NCBI GenBank assembly: GCA_907163375.1
Contig: CAJQUW010009261.1
Span: forward strand, 186,001-250,000
DNA: 64,000 nucleotides
Source: Prostheceraeus crozeri
Lineage: Eukaryota > Platyhelminthes > Polycladida > Euryleptidae
Direction of reading: 5' to 3'
Shown piece by piece: positions 13,301-28,300 of the stretch (the stretch's first letter is position 1; each line of letters opens with the position of its first letter). The translations under genes and the position numbers were made by a program. The notes beneath the pieces are model-generated. The model saw only the letters and a program-made list of their open reading frames with translations, was not told where the DNA came from and did no database searches.

Positions 13301-16300
13301 CAAGATATTGCGTAAGAATGGATTGGCCATAAGAAATGATGCAGTTTCCTAGTCATAGAATCAGCCTGATAAAGATATATGATGGATCACATAAATGATT
13401 TTAATCTCAGTTAAAATGTGTGAAAGAAACAACAATCAATGAAAACTCATTCAAGTATCTAGTTGATTGACAATCCTCTTGTTTGCTTTCTTCTGGTGTG
13501 GAGCCCTATGAGACATGCTAACTTAATATAATACTGAAGTGAAATTAAAATGATATCTCACAATTACGATTTAGCTATGAATGCATCCCTACAATATATG
13601 CTCTTGGTTCAGACATAAAATGAAAGGATTATCTGAAAACGAAGACACCTATTAATTGCTAATTGCATGTTGATTATTTCATAATCATTTCATGGAATTT
13701 CTCTTTTCTTTTCTTACGGTTCTGCCAACTTTCCTAGAACTGCACTGTTTAACGCAGACTATAAAAGGACAACACAATTAAGTTTGGATGACAACTGCCG
13801 ACGGTGTTTCAGATCGTTAAATGTGAACTAGTGGCCTACATGATATCCGTAAATCTAGGCATAACAGTTAAGCGGCGTAGAACTGCTGTTATGGTTAGTA
13901 ACGTGCTTGATTTGACAATTGAGAAATCAGACGAAATTATTCCTCCACCTTGTGCTTCTCGTCATCTCCTAACTTACATTTTTCGTTACAGATGGTGGGC
14001 GGAGGCCACTTGCCCAGAGAATGTGTTGCGACTTCTTTGCGTGCTTCGAGTACTCCTTCGAGATAAATATTATCATCCTGTCTTCCATGACAACAAAGGA
14101 ATTGTTGCTCTAGCTTCTGTGAGTAAATTATATCACTGAATATTATTACTCCGGCTCGCATTTTGCGCTTTTAGCACAATTTTTATGCTTTCATGTAATT
14201 TCGATACAAAATGTATATCTTGGCATTTTTCCTATCGAAAAGCATGTACAAGAGCCTCTCGCTTAAGTACGCATCCCAGATAAGTACGTAGAAAAATTTC
14301 AAAAAATTCACAGGTTGCCCGGATTGCATAAAATTAAGCCACGACGGGTTTTTAATGAAAAAAACAACCCGGCTTGACAAAAGCAGTTGTAGCTAGAGGA
14401 AAACAAAATTCCGTTGTATTGTTAACACATACCTTCATTGTATAGAAAAGGAGAATAAAAAAGATAACCTACTACAAGATCATCGTCATGCCAATAAATT
14501 CATTGGTAAAAATTTCTTATGTAATGATTCAACTGAATTTGCAATAGCGACAAGCGATAGTGAGTGACTTTAATCAACCCCGCCGGTATTGTATAACTTC
14601 ATGATTTAGAATTCATTCTAATATGCACGATTCTTGTCTTCAATTTTTGGAGTGGTTGACTGTGACTGTTTTGTTTTTGTTTAGTACTTCAAATGTTCCG
14701 TGGAGAGCTACCTGACACATGAGGAGGCGGCACTTTCTGTCGATATTCTCCGCGAAATGACTAACATTTTCCAGAAGTTGTCAATGGAGTATAAGGATCA
14801 GCTAGTGGAGCAAGAGGTTCACAAGGTGAGATCAGTTTGCCAATTCTCCATCTAACTGCGTCACAATGATTCAATCGTTTCCGTTTTAGTCGCTGGTGCC
14901 TCTACTTAGCGCCCATGATGTCGTCGTGCTTCATTGTTCATTATACACATTAATCGGCTTAGCTCAAATGTGAGTATTAGCAATCCAACCCGATTATCCT
15001 GCATCATATCGGCGAAAAACAAGTTTGCCTGCTGTGTGAGAGTTAAACCAAAAAATGTAACATAGCAATGAGTTACAGACATTTGCGCTGTGCCTCTTAT
15101 AAAGGTACACATAGTTGCTGTTTAATTTGTTTTTTGAAACAGTCGGCTTCCACTGAATTTAAGCAAAGAAAATTATAGCAACCGCTTTCGATGACTATGA
15201 TCCTAAGATAACGTCAATAAGTGACACGTTAGGATCATTGAGGCCATTTTATTGGAGCGGTTCAGGCCCTCGCCGTGTGTCATGAAAGGATACGTTAGTG
15301 ATTTGTTCCTGCCATGACATTCGACAATCTCTGAATTTTTCTAGATGTACAATTTTAGTGTCATTCCGTTCTGGTATGATGGGAGTTTTCAAACAGACTT
15401 TTATCATGTTTGTCAATTACGTGCTATTTATGTAGATTATCTCATTTCAAAGACATTGATTTCAGGAAGACTTCAAGGATGGCTATCAGCTCGTTGCAGA
15501 ACACAGCGGAGATGCTGCTGCTCATTTTACAGGAATACGATAACATGTCCAAAAAGTAAGCATTTTCCCTAGCTGTTCAACTTTATTATCTCAGTAGGTG
15601 GCCCACTCCCCCCCCATCGTTGATCAAATTTTCACTTCTAATTTTTCGCCAGTATTCCACAAAAGAAAAATGTAATTTGACGGCTTATGTTTTGAAAAGC
15701 GTAAAGAAGAAAGACTGGTGCAACTGGATGGTGTCATTGAAAAATGTAGTGTTTGTTGATTATCTGTGTATCTGTAGACTACTCAAGTTTTGATCGAAAA
15801 TTGCAGTGTAAGTAGTTTGTGCCCAACACCGTTCACGTTATCTGTGAAAATGAGTGCCTTCATAGCACACGCAGGTTGGTTGTAAAATGTAGCATCTTTG
15901 ATGATTTTGTGTAATAAGTAGGACTTTCCATGCCGTCTATCGAGTAGTCGACTTCAATTTGAAGCTCGACTAGTCCAGCTAGTCGATTTTCGCGACTAAT
16001 TCGTATTTCATAACGCAACTGGCTTCTATTTTTGGACATTTTAATAATTTTGATCACTGCTGTGAATTATTCGACTTCTGTTTGTAGACATGCGCGACTA
16101 GTTATGAGATCTCTTGCAGATGTGTACTGCTTCCCTTTTGTCTTCCTTCTTGATGCAAGATCAGACCGAGAATTGATAATACCTGTCACCCACGAACAGG
16201 TAACTGAGTGTAGTAATTAAGTGTGGCTACATCTGGTCCACCACGTCCACGAATCATTGATACACACCACAAGACAATTTTTATACAGCCTTTTCTGACA

Positions 16301-19300
16301 AAGTTTGTTTCCGGTATTCTCTGTCATGTAATTTGAGTCGTTTGATATATATATATATATGCAATCTGTATAGAAGAAAAGTCTTGAATTTGGATCAATG
16401 TATCCCAAAATAGATACTTGGATTTTGCCTATAAAGTTGCCAAATAGAACAGTACATTCTACTGTAAACCGCTAAAGACAGTTAATGTAACTGTTAAATT
16501 TCACGGAAAGCATCTGTTAATATCAGATGAAGATGATGACGTCACAGTTTTATGATTGATGACGCAACAGTTCAGAGATCCATCAATATTAGATAAACAG
16601 TGTCTGTTCTTACGGATTTTTTCTGCTCAGACTGTAAAAACAGACATTTTTTATTTATTAATCTTAACGTATATTTGCTACGGATATTTCTCATTTTGAC
16701 AGACGTTGCACAATTTGCACTTATCGAGATGATGCAACGAGAAACATAATTACATGATGGGCGGAATCTAGATATATTGCAATTCACATGTGGCAGTGAA
16801 AACAAACAAAACTTGTAGATAATAAGTATATAGGCTGTAGGTCTTAATAAGCATGATTACTAGCAATGTAACACAACACAAAATGTAGCAAAAATCACAA
16901 TGAGTACAAGTCAAGAATCATGAAAGAATAAAGTAAATAATCATGGTACTACTAATCGACTCTTTTCTACTGTCAGTCGATTATCAAAAAAATTGAAGAT
17001 GGACAGTCCTATTGATAAGTGCTTTAAAACTATGACAAAATCTCGAAATTCATGAATATGCACAACGCAGGATTGCCGCATCGCCAACATCAATATGATG
17101 TAATAATTATACAGCAATAAAAACTCTGGCTACTTAGTGTTGACTCCTGAGAATTGAGCAATTTATTTCAGACTTGCTGCCAGTCTATTGCGTTTGCTGA
17201 TGATCGACAGTTGCACGAAGGACATGATGAAGTTGTATGATGGTGTTCCTGTGCTGCTGTCTCTTCTACACTCTGACAATATCAAGCTTCTGTGGCACGT
17301 CGTCTGGTGCCTTGCCCAACTAGCGGATGATTCCGAGGCATCGAATCTAATTCGGGGCATGGGAGGAATTCCATTGTTGCTGTCCCTCCTGCAGTAAGTA
17401 TCTTTCCAGGGATAGAGAGTGGGTAAAACGAACTAAGACAAGAGTCCCGTGCGCACTTCATGCCTTGATCTGTGACGGCATGTTCACTTTTTGGTTCCAG
17501 CAGCTTGTACTTTTATGTTATGCAGCTTGTAGTGGAAATTAGAATTTTGCATTGCGCTGTGCTAAAGCGGACTGCACCCTACCTATATTCTGTCTTGAAT
17601 GATAATAAAATGGATCATCAGTGGTCATAGGTTTCGTTATGTCCTTGTCAATCGTACTTCGACGAATTGTGAGTTTTCTGGCTTTCCTATCCACAAACTT
17701 ACAAATTAAAATCATATCAGAAAAACGCAAGCTTGCATCCCTCTGATTACAGGCAATTTGTCTCTCCAGCATAGTATAGCATACATATAAGTATGTTATC
17801 AAGTGTTGCTAGTGGTCTGACGTAATGGGATTGTAAATAGCCCGCATATTATGACAGGCGGTCATTTCCAAACAAAAGCAGACATGGCGATTGAAAAATT
17901 AATTTGTTATATAATACAGGCCTCCCAGCGTCATAAAATGTCATAAAATTCCTGCTTTTCAAAAAATGTGATAAAATTTAGCGCCTGTCATAAAAAGTCA
18001 TAAAATTTTGTAATTTTTCTACCATTCCGATTTAAACTTAACTTCTCTACATGTTTTTTACTGAATCAAATTATAGGCTATTATCTACTTTGTTGTGTAA
18101 ACACTTTTTGAAATATTTTCATTATTGAAAGCAAGAGTGCCCAAAGTTATATTGTAAAACAGATACAATGGTCGATGATAATCAGTCAACCCTGTACTAC
18201 CCAGGCGCCCTTCGTCATTGACAATGAATGATCCGTGTCAAAGGCTATACTTCTCATGTGTACGTGAACTTAAATTGCCGTAGTTATAATTTCTGACTTG
18301 ATTCGTCATTGTACTTATAAAGTGTTTTGCATGTAATAACATCCTTCATTACCATCGACGAAGTGCGCATGCCTGAAATACAGGTATGTGTGTCTTACTG
18401 ATTTTTATTATCAATGTCGGATTGTAAATGGTCATGACATAATTTCCTGAATTGGGAGAAGAACCACGTATATAATCAGGATAAAAGGATAAAAGACATC
18501 CCACTATATGTGCGTGGCCTCAAGTACTGACACCTGAAATTCTGATGGTCTTTGTCACCAAAATGAAGCGTCCATGACCAAAAGTAAAATAATAGTTGAG
18601 ATTTGAGGGAAGTGAATATACTGCGAATGGGAAGTACATGTATTTTATCCGAACTTTGTTCTTTTCTCTCACTCAAGAAAATATGAAAATGATACAGCTG
18701 TACGCCAGTGTATTCATAGCAAGAGACGCTCTATAAAAAAACAGTATTATCATTTTGCTCTTGTTTCAGGTGACAGTTGCATAAATCCACATGATAGGTC
18801 AGTGTGATCGTTTTTGTTCTATGCTTACTGTTATTTGGATATGAGAAAATCAGATTGGATTGATCTTCAAACCGTAAAAGTACAATTAAGCCTACGGAAA
18901 CTTTTCTATTTTATACATGATGTCATGTATGTGCGTTCGTAGATGTCATTGTTGTTGCCCCTGCAGTTGAAGTCTCTTGTTCATGCATTGTTCGGCAGTA
19001 TAAGTATTTGTTTTTGGTAGGGGATTATTTGCGTTATTGTTTCTAGTTATATTCTTGACGCATATTGTGAACCTGTCAATTTTCAAGACTGTTATGCAAA
19101 CTATTTTTTTGTACTGACACAAACATTGTCAAGCATCATCTGACGATAATGCTAGAAATGCAGCATACCTCTGTGAGAAATCAGCATATCGTGTATATCA
19201 ATATAATATTATCGGATGATCTTATATATTTTCAATATAAATCATGTATATGATATGGCCTACTTTATATGGCCTATTCCGCTTGATTCAAAGATACTGC

Positions 19301-22300
19301 GACATGCGCAAGCAATTAATCCAAACATGCGTCATCAGCCTGCGACATTATCAAGTATTTCGCAGCTGTCTTTGGAAATGATGGAGCCGTTGAATAAGGT
19401 TCTGAAGAATGTCTTCACTGAATCATTTCAGTCGTCAGACGATTTATGTGACCAAATACGAAGAGAATGGAGGCTATTTCAGAGTGATGAAAGTATCCCA
19501 TCATTTAACTTGGATCCGAAAATTGAAGAAAATGAAAACAATCAACACTCTTACTGGAAACGTGTACACGAAGAATTCGGGTTGGAGTTTGCAAACATGA
19601 ACATCAGCCAACCGTCACATATGAGGATTGATCTCTTTTGGAAGAACGTATCAGTGATGAAAGATGAAGCAGGTAATTTGAAGTATCCATTTTTAACGTC
19701 ATTAGTGAAATGTGTACTGACTTTAAGTCATGGAAATGGAGCTCCGGAATCTGGTTTCTCCATCAATAAGGCCATCTTAGCGACGCATGGAAGATCGCTC
19801 GATGAGAACACATTGGTGTCATTGCGAATTGTCAAAGATGAGATCTTGAATGCCGGCGGATTCCTTAATATCCCAATCACGAAGAATCTTCTGTTGAGTG
19901 CTAGGCAGAGCTACCAAAGATATCAGGCAGATCTAGAAGCGAAAAAGAAATGGGAAGAAGATCTGAAAAATCGAACTGATTCGGAAATCCACAAGACATC
20001 AACGCAATCTGAACTCAAAGACATCGAAGAGAAGATAAAAATAAAAAAGCTTGGTATTTCAGTTGCAGACGAAACGATCAATGATGCAAACTCAAACATT
20101 GCGAAAATATTGAGAGACAAAACTATATCAAGGACATTTCTGCAAAAGGCTCAATCTTCTTTGGAGATGGGTATAAAGCGAAAGCGCTTACTCGAAGAAG
20201 AAGTATCAAAACTTGAAGAAGAAATGACGAAGAAAAGAAAGAAATAAGCTGGCGAATGTGATGACTGAGTCAACGAGAAGTTATAATTCAGTTAATAATA
20301 ATGATAGTAATGTTTATTGAAGTGAATGAAAGTCATGCATATACAATGTACATAAAGCATAACGATTAAAAGTAAACATAAAATTCAGAGAGTGTTAAAG
20401 TGTTTATTATACAGTATACTCAAGTTTCTGCTTAGCCTTCAGTATCTTTGAAAAATAAGTGTTCTTCCATTGATATTCGTGAGGTTTTGTTACGTTTTTT
20501 GAACGTTGCAGTTGGCTGTGGACTTGTTAAAATTGCTCCGATCTTTATCAGAAACGCGTGCCTGCCTGACGTTTATAAGTTTTCATCCATGAAGTTAATG
20601 ATTCTTTTGTTAAATTTTTTAGATTTTCCTGCAACTACTAGTCAAAAAGTGTTGTTTTTTTATATGATTTTTTAACATGTCGATTTGTTATAGAATAATA
20701 TAATTTTTGTTCCCTTAATTTGTTAGTTTTTAGAGTGTCATAATATGATACATGTACATAGGTCATGTAACTTATGACCCATGTGTATTTCTGCTGGAAT
20801 ATGTGGTTAGATATGAGTCAAAACGGTCATGTATCATGTCGTATGGTCATGATATTTTCTAACATTTGTCATAAAATTTTCGAAAATTTGCCATAAAATC
20901 ATAAAATTTTTGATCCGGAATCGCTGGGAGGCCTGTATATATTGCATGTACTAAATTATATTCGAACTGCAATACATTGAAGCATTGAAATAGATAACAA
21001 TGAAATCTCTAGAACGGAAATGAAGATTCATGCAATGCACAATAGTGGCACAAAAATCGCACGCATTTTCAGTTAGATACGCTTGTCAACTATTGTATTA
21101 TTAGGATTTGATTTTCCCAGATTGCAATTGGAGGATGTTCATATGACCTTATGAAAGATTCGCTTCCGCAGCATATTTTTGCGTTCTGATATATCAGATC
21201 AAAATGTCTCTGTTTTGACACTCCAAAATTGTTTAGAAATATTCTAAATTATCTTCGCTTTGTCTTAATGAATAGGACTAACTAGCAAGCTGGTGATCAA
21301 CGATCTAAATGAAGTTAGATGGACTCGGCACATAGCCAAAGACCAACAATTCTATGTAGTGTCGCTCACGGTTTTTTACTATTTTTTATCTTTCTCTGCC
21401 ATTAAGCAATGTTGGCGAAAACTGTTTCGTGAGAGTATTACATTATGTATACTAACGCTAAAGACGTATAGTAGTCATTTGTTATTCGATGCATGGCTAC
21501 AGGAAAAATGACTCAAATTATGTAGTGTCACTCACGGTACAATGTCACCCACGAACAAAATTTCGCAAAAGTGGTCTTAATTCTTCTCATTGGTTCAAAA
21601 GGGTATCCCCGAACTTAATTGGGTGTCACACCATTTCTGCAGGCTACAGCGATTTCAAGGAATTTTCATTCATAACAGGTCAAGTTATCACACAGGTCAC
21701 TACAGGACCAGAAGTTAGAAAAACAGATTATAGACCAGGAGAATGGAGCTTTCATGTGGGAATTTTAGCGGAGGCGCATGGGACTTCAGTTCAAGGCGCA
21801 TGGGACCAGAAGTTAGAAAAACAGATTATAGACCAGGAGAATGTATTGAAGCTATAGATAACGAAAGCTTTCATGTGGGAATTTTAGCGGAGGCGCATGG
21901 GACCAGAAGTTAGAAAAACAGGTTATAGACCAGGAGAATGGATTGAAGTTATAGATAACGAAAGCTTTCATGTGGGAATTTTAGCGGAGGCGCATGGGAC
22001 TTCAGTTCAAGTGCAATATCTTGCTATACAAAACCACGGATGGTGGAAATTAGAGCACGAGGTGGTATGAGCATTCAAGAATCGTAGGACAAGCAAAGAA
22101 GCAGCCTCAAATCGATAGTCGAGGCGACTTTTACACATTTTGAAGAGATTAACTGCGAAGAAATATATTATAATGTGGATTGCGTTTTCTTTTAAATTAA
22201 TATCTCGTGCCTTTTTAGTTGTAGTATTTATATTTTATCAAATTATATTTGTTTATCCAGTGTAATAGCCCACATTAAATGAATAATAATGGGCCCAGTA

Positions 22301-25300
22301 AGCAATGCCTGAATGTTTTCATTCACATACACGCACTTATTATGCTCATCCTCTTTGATAAAGATGAAGTTAGTTCAGCATAATTAAAAGTAAATCCAAA
22401 AGACATTTATGCGTAGTGTCGCTCGCGGCATGCAAAATATTCTCATATGACTTAACGAAGCATTTCTACTTAAATATACTAGGTGCATATGCTTAAGAAC
22501 GTCATTGAAATTTATGTGAAGAATTAGACTCGTAGCATCTCGCACCTATAGATACAAACATGTATTATTTTCGATATGAAGAAGTGATGATAGTACGTAA
22601 TCAGATACCTGCCATCTATTGGAAGTATGCTTCACAAATAATGGAGCTGCACGTACAAATCTCAAAATTATACATGGGTCTGTAATGTAAGTCAAAATGG
22701 ATTTGTAATTTCCTGTTTGCAAAATTTGCAATCAGCAAATATTGCAGATCAAAATGTGCAATCCATGAATTAAGAGAGCTCTTATTTTGTCTCATGCACC
22801 TATTTCTTACCTTACAATCACCAATGTAGTAATATGAATTATCACAGAATAGCAGTGGCCAACTAAATTTAGACGGTGGCCCTCCATGAAACTGAATGTT
22901 ATCAGTACCGGTAGTCTTTGTAGCACATTCTAAAATCTCATTCATAAGTAATAGCAGAAGTAGACCTATTCTGGTAATGTAGCTCCAATGACCTGCCATG
23001 TGTTGGATAATCATCCGCTAGGCATGCCAAACGGTATTCAATCATAAAATCTTCATGTCTTGTGGGCATGAAATTGTAGAATATCCTGACAGCTGCTGAA
23101 TCTGTACATAAGCGAGTAGTGCATATTGTCACACCCATTGCCTGTACGTAGGAACGTCAGATACAAAGGCTATTTTCTTCAGCTTGTCGATAGAAATGTC
23201 AATCGCTTCGCCTTCTGATATGACAATGAATGAATGAAACTAATGGCTTGTCATCCATTCACCGCTTCATTTCTTCAGTTGAAATTCAAAAATTACAATC
23301 GTAGGAATTTTCAAATTCAGATTGATAGAGACACAGATCATTGAAATAAAATTTGATGATACATATTATCTAAGCTACAGTTCCTCATCATGGTTGTCGA
23401 CCAGTGTTGCGATTCGCGCGTGTTTACACGCGCGCGCGTTTTTTTGACAATTTGCGCGTGTAAGCGTGTTTTTTTCCATTTTTATCCATTTTGCGCGTTT
23501 TTTTTAAGTTTTCGACTTCTATTTTTAATTTTTGATAATAGAAAACTTTGGTTCTAAAATATTAAAATCAAGATATCAAAATTTCAAATTACATGCAGTT
23601 TCTAGATAAGCCACATGTATAGCCTATCAAAGATCATTTAGGTTCATTAACATCTCACTCAATGGATAGCCTATAGGCCCACTGCTCGTATGCATCTGCC
23701 ACTTAAGGCACGTGTGTATTTGACTTGTCCTGAAAAATACCAAAGCTCTTACTATCTGATCTGCAAATTTAAGCTTTGCAAAAATTCGTTTCATCAAATA
23801 TTAGCGATCATAGTTGCCATTTTGGCTTCTTTGTAAGGAAATACATGTGCGCGTGTTTTTCGACCTTGCGCGTTTTTTTTACCCTACGCCAAGAATCGCA
23901 ACACTGTTGTCGACGATGATTGAATCCAGCTTCCAGGAACAGTCATGCAAACATAATTTTCATTGGCGTAGCTTTTGCTACGTACAGACATTAACAGGTC
24001 TGTTAACAGACATTATATCTTCTATGTCACATTCATCACTAAATGCTCCTCTATATTTTGCACTAAATGGGTCTGTCGTTTTCGATTTTAGGAAGGATCG
24101 AAAGTACATTCCAGAACGTGTTACGAACAGTGACATGTCGATCACGTCCTACCAGCTTGCTCAATATGAAGAGGTGAGTTGAAATTACAAGTGTAAACGG
24201 TTTCAAAGATAGCGAATTTTCTCGTTTTCCTCATCAGTCGTTCAACGCTGGACGGGATCAGGTAGACAATGCACGAGTGAAGACACGGCGATTCTATATT
24301 ATTTATGAACTTCCCACGCGAGCTAAATGCATGTAGCCACAAGCACGATTTCGAAGGGGTTTGATCACAGAATTAGATTTATTTAATTCTGTGGGTTTGA
24401 TGCAGCACAAAAACAAAAGGTTTCATCATTTTTTGCAGTGGATTTAAATCCTGTTTTAAGTCAGATCGATTGTGTGGTCGAAATCTGCAGCATAAAATGT
24501 CTTCAGTGACTCACCAGATGATTCAACTTTAAACAATTTCATAAATATTGCAGAGTGAAAATTCACCTTGGCATGGGATAGGAAGATATTATCATAATTC
24601 AAAGATGTTGACAGAATCGCCTGTGATAATTATTCACATGCATGTAATTATATGCCTCTACTCCGGCAACATTTTTTGGATACTTATGGGTTATTTCCCC
24701 TCCCCCACGTTTCAAATTTGTTCCAAATCCGCCAAAATTTATCAGTTCTCACGAAACTTCAGATACATGTGCTTGAGCATTCTTTCGACCCATATGCGAA
24801 GAATAATGCAAATAGGAGCAGTACCTTTTTGAAATACAGATATGATTTGAAGTGTAGTGACGTCAGGGTGTCCGCGCTCCCTGGAAATCCTGGAAAACAC
24901 CTGGAAAATGAAACTTACCCTGGAAATCCTGGAATACACCTTGAAATTTTGAGACTGATTAAAACACTTAAGGAATCGTAAGTTGCTGAAGTGTTTTCTA
25001 TTTTTCCAGATTTTGTTTTTCAATCTGTACATTCCCTCACTAATGTCGTGCGGTATGGTGAAATAAGAGCAGCAAACTCCCTCAGACGTTTTGTGGAAGC
25101 GTTGTTCTCCCCTATCCGCTCGGTTTAAATTAGTTACGATCGATTATATTTCCATTTCTCTAGAAACATACAGTAGCCTGATGCAAACTTTGTATGTAAC
25201 ATATTGGAATTTTTTGGAATCACCTGAGCCTTAAAAATTTCAACCAATTTCACGCCACCTTTCAATCTTTTTTCGTCAACATTATTATTTATTAACAGGT

Positions 25301-28300
25301 GAATTTCCGGAATTATCCGGAATTCCTGATTTTTGACGGCCATCTGGTTCATTTGTGAGATTCACCAGAAAATGCAGTAAAAATAGGAGGGGTAGGGGAT
25401 GAGGTATGTAGGCCCCTAAGATGGAATTACATCTTTATGAAGTAACGCATGGTCCCGTCTTAAAACAAAACATTTTCATGATGCGTTGCATAAGACCCCT
25501 CTGATCACAAGTCATTGCAATTGATATTATCCATAGGTCCCCTCTAACCACTCATGAGCCCCCTCTGGTGACTCAGGGGTTCCTCTCTGATGATTCATGG
25601 GCCTTTTTTGACTAGACTGTGTTGTACACCCGGCACATGATTTATGTTTCCTTGGTACGTTTCTGGCTCTTCAGTAGTTCCCCTCTCCTATGCCGTACAT
25701 GCCACATAGCCGGTCGTCAATCAAATTTCATGGCAAATTACTCGACTATTATTATATATATCGTATAAATCAAGTTTTTAAATTGGAACGCAGGGTGTCC
25801 GCGCTCCCTGGAACACCTGGAAAATGAAGTTTACCCTGGAAATCCTGGAATACACCTTGAAAATTTGAGACTGATCAAAACACTTTCAACCAATTTCACG
25901 TCACCTTTCAATCTTTTTTCGTCAATAATATTAATTTCATGGCATGCAAGCTCCTTAGGCGTAGAACTTCGCGTAGATTTTCCTGGAATTTTTCATAATA
26001 ACAGAGAATTGGTTGGCCGATGCCATAGACATGATGAGAAAACCTGACTACGTGCCAACTAAAGACAGTATGTTGCAAAAAGTTGATCACGATCGATTTA
26101 TGTTTACATTCTAGAAGAATAATTTCTGGTTTGGGCTTACTTAAAATTACAGGCCGATTAGAGTTTGCTTGTAGAAATTCTGCATACTGGTGCATTATCA
26201 TGAGCATTCATAATTCATAATACTATTCACAACTCTTGAATTACTTGTTATCATCTCAAAACTGAAAATGGGACCCGGGAAAGGTAACGTATGTTCCCTC
26301 AAAGATCTTCCAGATTTTTTATAAAATCGTGTTATCATTTTTCCTTAAATTTGACGCGTGAATGAGTCAAATCTCCTTCAGAAAGCCTGGAAATTTTCGT
26401 TCAAATCTGACCTTGAATTTTGGTAAATTTCCCTGGAAAACACCTGGAAATTTTCATTCAAATTTGTGCGGACACCGTGAGTGACGTCAACGCCTTCATC
26501 TAACTTAGTCTGACCTCGTCGTCTAAGCAGAAAGCACTTGAGGTCAGCAAAGTCATTTCGTGGCAACTCGTGAAGTGATAGTGACCAGTCCACATCCATT
26601 ACACTAACATACTTAAAGTTTAAAGGTGTGGAAGGGTGGTGGTCATGGCAGTACAGTCGAGACTCGCTATAACAAACATTCGTTTATAACGAACTTTATC
26701 CATGGACCCTATTTTTTACTATAAACAAGAATCGAATAAAGAAAAAATATTATTGAATCCAGATCATGTGAAAATGAAACGCTTGAGAAGCGCTTTGAAT
26801 TTTATCTTCCTGAACTGACTCGTTTCATCGTGATGGAAACTACTTCCGCGAAAATCTATAAAGTTGAATTGTATTGAATGTCAGATCGAACAATGTCACA
26901 GAAATATAAAGATTCTCCATACTGGATTTAAATTCATTCAGCAGATAGTAGGACGTATGCACGAATGCAGTGGGAATTCATGAGCAGAAAGCGCTCTGTA
27001 TTGAAAAATCTTGTCATGTGCTAATGTACATATATAATGCACATTTCATCAATTGCAATGCTTGTTTTTCATTCATTCGATCTTTTGATGTTTGAAGGGC
27101 GTGTTTGCATTATTAGTATTTCTAATGGCAAAAACGCAAGTTATTCAATTTCTTAAGTCCTCAAACTATAGCGAACCTTTTACATGGACCCGCGAGGTTT
27201 GTTATGTCGAGTCTCAACTGTATTTAATGTATTTATAGTAGTGGTAATACATGTTATTTGAAATGGCGGTGAATGAAGAAAAGGGGGAGATAACAGATCA
27301 CACAACGAGTAACAATAATGAGTCGAACAGACGAAGTCAGATCATCGAGCTGCTGGCATCGTTGCACTTCATACAATCGTCTCTAATTAAGAAAGTGCCA
27401 GTTAGATTTACATAAATTTTTGTATATGTGTGTAGAAAACATACTCAAGCACGTGTACCCGAAGTTGCGTGACGGTTGATACAATTTCGCAGATTTGAGC
27501 AAGCACCCATTTTTTGAACAATAGTAATTGATTAGGAAGGCATGATTAAACAGTTTTAAACAAATCTTCGAATTTGCACAAGCTAGGCCTTTTTAATTCC
27601 ACAGCAGTCAGGACTGTCTCACGCTCCGTCCTAGAAGAACTGGTCGCATTTGTATTCGACTATACGATTCCAGGTCACAAAGTTCTATACCAAAGCTGTG
27701 CAGCGCGGTATACATCCACAATTCATTCGAAAAATGACAATCAAACAACTTTGGAAAATTCTTTGATGAGCATGCCTTTATAAGGATTCTCGTCAAAGGC
27801 TCACAGAATGATAATTGTCAACTGTAATGTAATCATGTATCTTAACAAGCTAAAGTTTTGTCACGTTTGCACTTGCTAGTGGAGAATATTAGCTATAACA
27901 GCTATAACTTTTAACGACTGCTATTAATAGAATTTACGACATCGCTCGAGATTTCTAGTCACGTCCAGGCTTTTGTACTTAGGTTTGCATGCGGTCTTCT
28001 AACGGACCATAATAGTAGGTGTGACGGACGGGTATTAACGATGAATCCAGGTCAGCTTGCCATCATCACGACCAATTCTTGCCATAATGTGATGCTGCCA
28101 TCAATACCGGTGCAAAGCAGGACGAAGTCTCCTTAAAAAAGACAAGGAGAATCATGAAACCTGTTATGGTTTACTGCAGCTCTTTAAACTCGCAAACGTT
28201 CCTAGTTTATGACGTGTGCCTAATCTGAAATATATCATATTTCAAATTGATGAAATTACACGAAGCTTGCTTAGCTAATATTGCGTCCGCCACCTCAGTT

